A stretch of 48,802 bases of DNA, from positions 1 through 48,802 of the forward strand of contig CADBDO010000001.1 of NCBI GenBank assembly GCA_902793515.1, written 5' to 3'. Position 1 is the stretch's first letter. Every line of letters starts with the position of its first letter. Of the stretch, positions 42,969 through 48,802 are shown in pieces. This stretch comes from an uncultured Erysipelotrichaceae bacterium (GTDB lineage Bacteria; Bacillota_I; Bacilli_A; RFN20; CAG-826). A program made the translations under genes and the position numbers. The notes beneath the pieces were generated by a model that did not search any database, was not told the origin of the DNA, and saw only the letters and a program-made list of their open reading frames with translations.

Positions 42969-44099
42969 TTATTCGTCCTTAAGGAAGTTAGGAAGGATGT
43001 CGTCGGCGATGCCGCTTTCGTCTTCTTTCTCATCAAGAGGCGCGGACTCGACAGGCTTGACTGGCTCGCTGATTCCGCTTCCGAGTTCTTCTTTCGATGG
43101 AGCGACGAATTTTGGGGTGTTGCTGAAATCGAATTCTTCGGTGAAGTCGCTCGCGATGACGGAAACGACGATGGTGTCATCGATATTCGGGTTGATTGAG
43201 ACACCGAACTTGATGTCGATGGCCCCGCCAGCCTGGGCATTGATTCTGTTGACGCATTCCTGAGCTTCGTAAAGGGTGACGTTGCTGCCGCAGGTGACGG
43301 CGCAGATAGCGCGTCTTGCACCAGAGATCGAAGTCTCGAGAAGAGGAGAATTGATCGCATTATCCGCGGCTTCTTCGGCTTTCTTGGCACCTTTGCCGAT
43401 GCCGTATCCGATAAGGGCGACGCCGCTCGATTTAAGGGTTGATTTGACATCAGCGAAGTCTAAGTTCATCTGAGCTGGGACAAGGATGAGGTCGGCGACG
43501 GTCCTGACCGATTGGCAAAGGATGGCGTCACTCTCGCTGAAAGCCATATTGATTGGGGCGTTTCCAGCCGACATTAAGAGCTTGTCGTTACTGACGATGA
43601 TGATTGAGTCGACGGCATCTTTCAAAGCGTTCAAGCCTTGGACGCTGTTCTCGATGCGTTTTGGTCCTTCGAAGGTGAATGGGCGGGTGACGATGGCGAC
43701 GGTTAAGCAGCCGGCGTCTTTCGCGATGCGGGCGATTACAGGCGCTGCGCCAGTGCCGGTGCCCTTGCCCATGCCGGCGGCCACGAAGACCATGTCGGCT
43801 CCTTCGACGATTTTCTGGATGGTTTCTTTGGAAGCTTCGGCAGCGGCTTTGCCCATCGCTGGGTCTCCACCGGCGCCTAAGCCTTTGGTGATCTCTTCGC
43901 CGATAACGATTCTGTGGGCGGCTTTGGAGGAGGCTAAAGCCTGCTTATCGGTGTTGACGACATAAAATTCGACGTTCTGGATGTTCTCGTCGATCATGCG
44001 GTTGACCGCGTTGTTGCCCGCTCCGCCGACGCCGATGACGACGATCTTGGCTACAGGTTCGAAGTTATCCAAATCACGGATATCATCATCGAATGGCAT
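42969..44099 (-). CDS. ftsZ: Cell division protein FtsZ
   Basis: A 376-residue tubulin-like GTPase that forms the Z ring. Nucleotide loops: GVGGAGNNAVNRMIDE (22-37), GMGKGTGTGAAPVIARI (near 108-124) and the T7 loop NLDFADVKSTL. The C-terminal conserved peptide is DDILPNFLKDE, which usually binds FtsA. Its AAGGAGG site lies inside the last ftsA codons, and the start is 2 nt after the ftsA stop. Confidence 0.98.
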   Translation of the reverse strand: MPFDDDIRDLDNFEPVAKIVVIGVGGAGNNAVNRMIDENIQNVEFYVVNTDKQALASSKAAHRIVIGEEITKGLGAGGDPAMGKAAAEASKETIQKIVEGADMVFVAAGMGKGTGTGAAPVIARIAKDAGCLTVAIVTRPFTFEGPKRIENSVQGLNALKDAVDSIIIVSNDKLLMSAGNAPINMAFSESDAILCQSVRTVADLILVPAQMNLDFADVKSTLKSSGVALIGYGIGKGAKKAEEAADNAINSPLLETSISGARRAICAVTCGSNVTLYEAQECVNRINAQAGGAIDIKFGVSINPNIDDTIVVSVIASDFTEEFDFSNTPKFVAPSKEELGSGISEPVKPVESAPLDEKEDESGIADDILPNFLKDE

Positions 44100-44101
44100 A
44101 A

Positions 44102-45331
44102 TTAGTCCTCCTTTTTGGAACCTCTCGTTAAGCTTGAGATTCCATGATAGTTGTCTTCCAAGGTGCCTCTATATTCGCCTCCTAAGACGATGAGGCCAAG
44201 GATGTTCGTGGCACCTGGATCACGAGCACCTAAGGTTTTTGGCATGTATTTGTGGACGTTTCTTCCACCGAAGTCGCCTAAGAGCTTGTCGATTCCTTTT
44301 AATAAGGAAGTTCCTCCTGAGATGACGAGAGGAAGCGAGGCGAATGGGCTCTTATCCGCCATATTCTGAGCTTTGGCTTGATTCTCGACCAAAGTGTTGA
44401 TGGCGTTTTTGATGTAGGCGTTATAGGAGCCAAAGAACTCTTGGATGAGAGTGTTGAGCTGCGTCTGGCTGATGGTCTTCTTACCACCATCGACGTCCTT
44501 CTTGAAGATTGGGGAAGGATAGGCGAATGTCCTTTCGTCATATCCGTATTTCTTCTTGAGGGTCTCCGCCTCTTCGAAAGAGATCTCGAAGGCTTTGGCG
44601 ATCTTCTCGGTGAGGTCGTCTCCGCCAAGCGGGAAGTAAAGGCTCGCGAATGGCGAATTGTTTCCAATCAAGGAAACGGTCGTAAGATGGGCACCCATGT
44701 CGATATAGAAATAAGTGCCTGGGAGGTTTCCTTCCGACTTGACCATCATGGCCGCGCACTGAGTGGCCACGCTTGAGTGGATGACGCGAAGGCCTGCGCT
44801 TTGGGCGGCTTGCACGTATGAGCTATAAATGGCGTCAGGAAGGGTGAAGATCTTCGCAAAAAGGGTTAAGTATTCGGCTCTTTCTCCTATAGGAGGGTTC
44901 GAATATTGTCTGCCGTTTCCAATCACGAAAGCGTCAGGGACGATATCGACGAGGTAGGAGCCATTAGGCACGCCATCGCGCTTAAGCATAAGGGTGACGT
45001 TACTGATATCAAGCTGCTCGACCGTGTCACGGACGACGTTTGTGGTCTTGTCGTTTTGGAAGACCTGGAAGCCGATTGGCGGCACGACGAAATTGATTTC
45101 TTTTGGATCGACTTTGAGTTTGAGTTCCTCATCCTCAATGTTGAGGTATGGGGCTAAGGCCTCACCCAAAGCGATTGGGTTTGGAATCTGACCGTCTTTG
45201 ACAAAACCGGAAAGAGGGAATTTCTTATAGTAAAGGACATGAGGGACTCTGCCTTCACTATAACCAACGGCGAATTTGACGCTCGAAGAGCAAATCTCTA
45301 AAACTGCGGTATTCTTGATGGTGCGTTCCAT
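44102..45331 (-). CDS. ftsA: Divergent FtsA-like division protein
   Basis: A 409-residue actin-fold protein directly upstream of ftsZ. Motifs are weakened: phosphate 1 reads LEICSSSVKFAVG (11-23) where FtsA usually has LDIGTSKV, phosphate 2 is YIDMGAHLTTVSLIG (near 212), and the adenosine motif is LPLVISGGTSLLKGIDKLL (near 345). The usual C-terminal amphipathic membrane helix is not apparent; it ends HGISSLTRGSKKED. FtsA function is inferred from position and fold. TAGAAT lies 6 nt before the ATG. Confidence 0.85.
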   Translation of the reverse strand: MERTIKNTAVLEICSSSVKFAVGYSEGRVPHVLYYKKFPLSGFVKDGQIPNPIALGEALAPYLNIEDEELKLKVDPKEINFVVPPIGFQVFQNDKTTNVVRDTVEQLDISNVTLMLKRDGVPNGSYLVDIVPDAFVIGNGRQYSNPPIGERAEYLTLFAKIFTLPDAIYSSYVQAAQSAGLRVIHSSVATQCAAMMVKSEGNLPGTYFYIDMGAHLTTVSLIGNNSPFASLYFPLGGDDLTEKIAKAFEISFEEAETLKKKYGYDERTFAYPSPIFKKDVDGGKKTISQTQLNTLIQEFFGSYNAYIKNAINTLVENQAKAQNMADKSPFASLPLVISGGTSLLKGIDKLLGDFGGRNVHKYMPKTLGARDPGATNILGLIVLGGEYRGTLEDNYHGISSLTRGSKKED

Positions 45332-45335
45332 ACTT

Positions 45336-45354
45336 GTATTCTAGTTTAGAATAC
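45336..45354. promoter_or_regulatory. ftsA promoter -10 (45338-45343) inside an inverted repeat
   Basis: GTATTCTA-GTT-TAGAATAC, perfect 8-bp arms. Read on the minus strand the arm gives TAGAAT, 6 nt before the ftsA ATG. No Shine-Dalgarno site and no good -35. Confidence 0.5.
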
Positions 45355-45417
45355 CTGAAAGTTTTTCTCAATCTATAACGATAGGGAATTAGTAGTTTTA
45401 TGGCAAAAATTTGGAAA

Positions 45418-46905
45418 TCAGTTTCCTTTGTGGCGGTAAATGTCAAATCTAGCGGCCTTATCGCTTGCTAGCTCGTAATGGGATAGAGCCTCTTCGAAAT
45501 TCTTTTTCGAAGCCTCTTCTTTCGAGATGATGAGCCACTTCGGCTCCTTGGTTTCGATGAAGGTTATGACCTCTGGTATGACTTCCTCGTTATCAAGGGC
45601 CCACCACGACTGATTGGCGTAGAACCTCTCTTCGGAAACAACATCGAGAGCGAGATATACGGAGCATGAGCAATCGATCGCAAAGACCTTTTCCCCATCC
45701 CTATCTTCTTGAGGGATCGTTTCTAGAAGAGCCTTTTCGTCTTGAGCGTTTGTCGAATATTCAAAACCCCAAACGCCGGTCGTGTAATAAAGGGTTGGGG
45801 TGAGAGAACCTAAAAGAATGATGCCTAATAGGAAAAGGGAACCAAGAGAGACCTTAGTGATAAGAGCGGGTTTCTCTTTTGGAATCGAATGGATAAAAAA
45901 GACGATCCAAAGCGAGGCGAAAGAAAGCCCGCAGAGAATATAGGAAAGATACCTTCCTAGGAAGACCCAAGGGACGAAAACGCTTAAGGCGACGATGAAG
46001 AGGAAATTCTTGAAAGATGAGGCAGCATCCCACTTTTTCTCTAGTCTCTCGAAGAGGAAAGCCAAAGCGATAAGCAGCGCCGAACCGATTCTGAAGAAGA
46101 CCTGATCAAGAGGGAAATCCTTCACCCTTCCGATATAGATGAAGTTCTCTAAAATCGTGGCCTTGAACATCTCAGGGAAATAGCCTCCGCTGATAGCAAT
46201 GATGGCAAAGATATCAGAGGTTAGGAGGAAGAAGAGGAAAGCGATGATGACGTTGATCCAAAAAAGCTTCATCTTGTGCTCTTTGATGGAGGTCACGAAT
46301 AACCAAATCATTCCACCATATGCGTATATCGCGTCTAGTGGCCTCGAGTTAAGAGCCAAGGCCATCTCAACGCCGATAAAGATGGAGCCGGCATAGAGGT
46401 AACCCTCTTTCTCCTCTTTGAGCGCCCTCACGTAGAAATAGAGGTAAGCGGTCGCAAAAGGAAGGAGCCAGATTCCGATTGTGTTCCCTCCTCCGATAAG
46501 AAGCCTTAATGTGGCCAAAAAGCCGACAGCCACCGCTTTTTCTAACCATGAGAGCTCCATCTTCTCAAGAGTCTCTAAGAGTAAGAAAAGTGAGATTCCA
46601 CCAAAAACAACCTCAAGGATGAAGATGCCGTAAGACTCATTGATGAGGAGACCAAGCATATCGATGCCAAGGTGATAGAGTCCTTTGTGATCATAGACGT
46701 CTAAGTAAGGCCTTTTGCCGGCAAGGATTGCTTTCGCTTCGTAAATGAAAAGGACCCCATCTTGCGAGAAGGTGTCCCCATGGAAGGACCCGAAAATCGG
46801 TGAGATGGAGTCGCTAGATAATAAGGAGATGATAAAAGAAAGAGAGAAGGCGATGAGGAGTTCTATAAGAACCCTGATGATGGCTTTTTTTCTTTCTAGA
46901 AACAC
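45418..46905 (-). CDS. GT-C type integral membrane glycosyltransferase (PMT/ArnT-like)
   Basis: A protein of about 495 residues with ten or more membrane helices. The first external loop carries the acidic motif DGVLFIYEAKAILAGKRPYLD with VYDHKGLYHLG, typical of GT39/GT83-like enzymes that use polyprenyl-phosphate sugars. A soluble C-terminal domain of about 110 residues (from NAQDEKALLETIPQ) is external. Acceptor unknown. Start chosen at GTG 46905, which has TAGAAT 6 nt upstream; a GTG at 46911 abuts that box. It sits where Bacillus has ftsL-pbpB and the mur genes. Confidence 0.8.
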   Translation of the reverse strand: MFLERKKAIIRVLIELLIAFSLSFIISLLSSDSISPIFGSFHGDTFSQDGVLFIYEAKAILAGKRPYLDVYDHKGLYHLGIDMLGLLINESYGIFILEVVFGGISLFLLLETLEKMELSWLEKAVAVGFLATLRLLIGGGNTIGIWLLPFATAYLYFYVRALKEEKEGYLYAGSIFIGVEMALALNSRPLDAIYAYGGMIWLFVTSIKEHKMKLFWINVIIAFLFFLLTSDIFAIIAISGGYFPEMFKATILENFIYIGRVKDFPLDQVFFRIGSALLIALAFLFERLEKKWDAASSFKNFLFIVALSVFVPWVFLGRYLSYILCGLSFASLWIVFFIHSIPKEKPALITKVSLGSLFLLGIILLGSLTPTLYYTTGVWGFEYSTNAQDEKALLETIPQEDRDGEKVFAIDCSCSVYLALDVVSEERFYANQSWWALDNEEVIPEVITFIETKEPKWLIISKEEASKKNFEEALSHYELASDKAARFDIYRHKGN

Positions 46906-46911
46906 TGGCAC

Positions 46912-46951
46912 ATTCTAGTACAAAAAAAGCCCCCATGCAAAAGATGAAGGC
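46912..46951 (-). promoter_or_regulatory. Promoter of the GT-C gene, overlapping the upstream terminator
   Basis: TTGCAT (46935-46940), 17 nt, TAGAAT (46912-46917) on the minus strand. The -35 lies in the loop of the terminator at 46921-46951. Confidence 0.65.
46921..46951 (-). terminator. Terminator after the mraZ-rsmH-small ORF operon
   Basis: GCCTTCAT / ATGGGGGC (two G-U pairs) with loop CTTTTGC, then TTTTTTT on the minus strand. Confidence 0.85.
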
Positions 46952-46976
46952 CTTTTTTGAAAAGGAGATGCGTATA

Positions 46977-47210
46977 TTATTCTTCGATAGATGCTTCTGG
47001 AAGGGACTCTTCTGCGACCTGCTTCTTCGTCTCCTCGACGTGTTGGGCGGCTTTTGGCTCATCAATCTTCGCGGCCGAGACCTTGTAGGAGATACCGATC
47101 GGGATGGCGGCGACGGTGAGCAAAGCAAAGCCTAGGGCTAAGCCCCTGAGGAAGCCACGTCTCATGTAATAACCTTTTTTGTGGCCGGTTTTTTCGAGTT
47201 TGTCTTTCAC
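46977..47210 (-). CDS. Small membrane protein at the ftsL position
   Basis: A 77-residue protein: basic cytosolic start (KDKLEKTGHKKGYYMRRG), one membrane helix at about 19-42 (FLRGLALGFALLTVAAIPIGI), and a short acidic external tail (DEPKAAQHVEETKKQVAEES). The start is GTG, overlapping the rsmH stop (GTGA). Its place behind rsmH is that of ftsL, and topology is the same, but the outside part is only about 35 residues, too short for a normal FtsL coiled coil. I cannot call it FtsL on sequence alone. Confidence 0.65.
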   Translation of the reverse strand: MKDKLEKTGHKKGYYMRRGFLRGLALGFALLTVAAIPIGISYKVSAAKIDEPKAAQHVEETKKQVAEESLPEASIEE

Positions 47211-48148
47211 TTTGACTCTCCTTTCTTCTTGATGGCCCTTAGAAGGGCGCTGGTTGAGCGATGGTTTTCATCAAGCTCTTTATCGGAAGCGCGGATGGCG
47301 CGCTTCGTGAGATTCTCATAAGGTGCCTCTTCGTCTAAGGAAGGAAGAAGCGCATGCCTGTCCCCTTCGATGACGGTCAGTTCCCTGAAGCGGTTCTTGA
47401 CGAGCCTGTCTTCCAAGGAATGGAAGCTGATGATGGCGATGACTCCTCCGGGTTTAAGGATCTTGTCAAAGTCCTCAAGGAGGGTTTTGAGATTATCGAG
47501 CTCATGGTTGGTCTCGATGCGGAGGGCTTGGAAGATCTGCTTTGCAGGATGGCCCTTTTTGGCAAGAACCTTAGCTGGTTTTGCGCTTTTGATGATGTCG
47601 ACGAGCTCGAAGGTGGTTTCGATTTCCTTCTTTGCTCTATATTCCACGATTCGCTTTGCGACTCGATAGGAATCCTGGTCTTCGCCATATTCGCGGAAGA
47701 TTCTGGTGAGATCCTCTAACGAATAGGTGTTCACGATGCTTTTGGCGGATAAAGATGCATCGAGGTCCATCCTCATGTCGAGCTCGCTATCGAAACGGTA
47801 GCTGAACCCTCTTTCGCCTTCGTCGAACTGTGGGGATGAGACACCAAGGTCAGCGGTTATGCCGTCGACTTCCGTGACTCCAAGTTTCCTAAGTTCTTCG
47901 ACGAAGTATGCGAAGTTGCTATTGATGATGGTGAAGTTTTTTCCGACCGACTCTAATCTTTTGGTGCTTTTCTCAATGGCCTCTTTATCCATATCGAAGG
48001 AATAAAGATGACCGTTTTTGATTAGCTTCAGGATGGCGCTTGAGGTGCCTCCTCTTCCTAAAGTCAAGTCGACATATATGCCATCTTCCTTCGGGTTAAG
48101 AAGAGAGATAGTCTCATCAAGAAGGACGCTGTAATGCTCGTTTTCCAT
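47207..48148 (-). CDS. rsmH: 16S rRNA (cytosine-1402-N4)-methyltransferase RsmH (MraW)
   Basis: A 313-residue SAM-dependent methyltransferase. It opens HYSVLLDETISLLNPKEDGIYVDLTLGRGGTS with the SAM loop, has ITADLGVSSPQFDEGERGFSYR near 105, and ends with PGGVIAIISFHSLEDRLVKNRF. I start at ATG 48148, 4 nt after mraZ; a GTG at 48166 is inside mraZ. Confidence 0.96.
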   Translation of the reverse strand: MENEHYSVLLDETISLLNPKEDGIYVDLTLGRGGTSSAILKLIKNGHLYSFDMDKEAIEKSTKRLESVGKNFTIINSNFAYFVEELRKLGVTEVDGITADLGVSSPQFDEGERGFSYRFDSELDMRMDLDASLSAKSIVNTYSLEDLTRIFREYGEDQDSYRVAKRIVEYRAKKEIETTFELVDIIKSAKPAKVLAKKGHPAKQIFQALRIETNHELDNLKTLLEDFDKILKPGGVIAIISFHSLEDRLVKNRFRELTVIEGDRHALLPSLDEEAPYENLTKRAIRASDKELDENHRSTSALLRAIKKKGESK

Positions 48149-48152
48149 AGCA

Positions 48153-48572
48153 CTACTTTCCTTCACGATCAGCGATGCTCTGCGCGAGTTCGTCGAATCT
48201 CACTTCAGCGTCTTTCATGACTTTGTCGTGAGTCTCTTTGTTAAAGATTTCGAAATGGTCGATGACGCCGATGACGACGACTTCGCCTTCGAGGCTTGGG
48301 AGAGAGATACGGCCATGGCTATCGACATCAAGGACGTTTGTCGATGCGGACACTTCTCTCACGTAAGCACGAACTTCGCGGTCGAGATAGGAACGTTTCT
48401 GAAGATCTTCAAGGAAGGCATCGAAGCCCTTTTCCTCAAAAACGGCGATGGCACCTTCGTGTCCTTTCACTGCGTAAAATCTTGCTGGAAGTTCACCAAC
48501 AAGTTTCGAAGGAAGTTGAAGACGATGCTTGTCGTCTAAAACACGGTTGTAGGTTCCAAAATACTTTCCCAC
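48153..48572 (-). CDS. mraZ: Transcriptional regulator MraZ
   Basis: A 139-residue DNA-binding protein with two AbrB-like halves: VLDDKHRLQLPSKL (10-23) and LDVDSHGRISLP (near 80), both with the DxxxR motif. MraZ represses its own division operon by binding GTGGG-type repeats. The start is GTG 48572, which is itself part of the second repeat. Confidence 0.96.
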   Translation of the reverse strand: MGKYFGTYNRVLDDKHRLQLPSKLVGELPARFYAVKGHEGAIAVFEEKGFDAFLEDLQKRSYLDREVRAYVREVSASTNVLDVDSHGRISLPSLEGEVVVIGVIDHFEIFNKETHDKVMKDAEVRFDELAQSIADREGK

Positions 48573-48582
48573 TTTTTCCCAC
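48563..48582 (-). promoter_or_regulatory. Tandem MraZ boxes, one overlapping the mraZ start codon
   Basis: Two direct repeats GTGGGAAA at 10-bp spacing (48582-48573 and 48572-48563, minus strand). A third GTGGGAAA lies upstream on the plus strand at 48643-48650. Known MraZ operators are GTGGG/AAGTGG-type direct repeats. Confidence 0.75.
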
Positions 48583-48591
48583 CTTTGGTTA

Positions 48592-48621
48592 TATTTAACA
48601 ATATGCCTGACTTTTCTGCAA
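48592..48621 (-). promoter_or_regulatory. Candidate promoter of mraZ
   Basis: TTGCAG, 18 nt, TAAATA on the minus strand. An inverted repeat CATTTTT-CGC-AAAAATG (48623-48639) lies directly upstream. Confidence 0.5.
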
Positions 48622-48653
48622 ACATTTTTCGCAAAAATGCGCGTGGGAAAATG

Positions 48654-48679
48654 AAAAAACCGCCGCAGAGCAGCGGTTT
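48654..48679 (-). terminator. Terminator of the gene at the right edge
   Basis: AAACCGCTGC-TCT-GCGGCGGTTT (one G-U pair) followed by TTTTTT on the minus strand. Confidence 0.88.
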
Positions 48680-48696
48680 ATTTTGTGCATACGCGA

Positions 48697-48802
48697 CTAT
48701 TCTTCGTCTAAGCCTTTGATTCTGATTCCGCCTTTGGAACCTTCTTTGGCTTTCTCTTCGTCGCTAAGGATCCTCACCCCTCCGACTTCATCTTTGAGGG
48801 TG
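48697..48802 (-). CDS. C-terminal end of an unidentified protein (cut by window edge)
   Basis: Only the last 35 codons are visible. They are charged and repetitive: GGVRILSDEEKAKE, then KGGIRIKGLDEE and TAG. The near-repeat GGVRI / GGIRIKG suggests a disordered tail. Family cannot be identified. A terminator follows, so it is not in the mraZ operon. Confidence 0.6.
   Translation of the reverse strand, partial: TLKDEVGGVRILSDEEKAKEGSKGGIRIKGLDEE

Noticed and set aside
42875..43450. 191-codon frame overlapping the end of ftsZ
   Set aside because: Runs through the ftsZ terminator and the ileS promoter; Ser/Arg-rich composition of a shadow frame.
1..48802. Mobile elements, prophage, CRISPR arrays, rRNA operon
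   Set aside because: No transposase, integrase, phage gene, repeat-spacer array or rRNA sequence was seen.

Overview
The window is a dense, almost purely housekeeping stretch of a low-to-moderate GC member of the Firmicutes/Bacilli. The gene neighbourhoods match the Bacillus pattern: asp23/yqhY-nusB-xseA, secDF-recJ-rel-hisS-aspS, ruvA-ruvB, rplU-prp-rpmA, lon-ysxC, ileS-lspA-rluD and mraZ-rsmH-ftsA-ftsZ. Several traits point to the branch of Bacilli close to Mollicutes, Acholeplasma, Erysipelotrichia and uncultured gut groups: a CIRCE operator on lon, tandem GTGGGAAA MraZ boxes, and a division cluster without peptidoglycan genes. TGA is used as a stop (obgE, prp, GT-C gene, 60-aa peptide gene), so the mycoplasma code 4 does not apply. 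This placement is inference.

Layout, left to right; nearly everything is on the minus strand, so operons read right to left. 1-3.6 kb: tkt, asp23-like gene, nusB, start of xseA (cut by the left edge). 3.6-13.3 kb: secDF-recJ, then rel-hisS-aspS. 13.4-17.2 kb: a GT2 glycosyltransferase with obgE, then a 31-aa membrane ORF with ruvA-ruvB. 17.2-18.5 kb: rplU-prp-rpmA behind a leader, and a 60-aa membrane peptide gene. 18.6-24.8 kb: T-box-controlled valS, a fused ABC exporter, and ysxC. 24.9-28.9 kb: heat-shock-type lon and trigger factor. 28.9-32.6 kb is the accessory part: an unrecognised helical protein, a lipoprotein (+), a HAD phosphatase, a TetR regulator (+) and a flavodoxin. 32.6-37.4 kb: tRNA-Arg(UCU), uvrC, mutS2 and a CBS protein. 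37.5-42.9 kb: rnhC (+) meets rluD-lspA-ileS (T-box). 43-48.8 kb: ftsZ, ftsA, a GT-C membrane glycosyltransferase, a small membrane protein, rsmH, mraZ and the tail of another gene.

The most interesting signal is in the spaces between genes. At about thirteen transcription-start genes a -10-like hexamer (TATAAT, TACAAT, TAAAAT, TAGAAT) lies only 6-9 nt before the start codon, usually with no Shine-Dalgarno sequence. Genes inside operons or behind T-boxes have good AGGAGG-type sites instead. This argues for widespread leaderless mRNAs beside conventional ones, which is unusual for a Firmicute. Other points of interest are inverted repeats on the rel, ftsA, mutS2, tig, tkt and ruvA promoters; MraZ boxes overlapping the mraZ start codon; a divergent FtsA; the reduced division cluster; two unannotated-type small membrane peptides; and low-complexity tails on HisRS and trigger factor. 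No mobile element, phage, CRISPR array or rRNA was seen.
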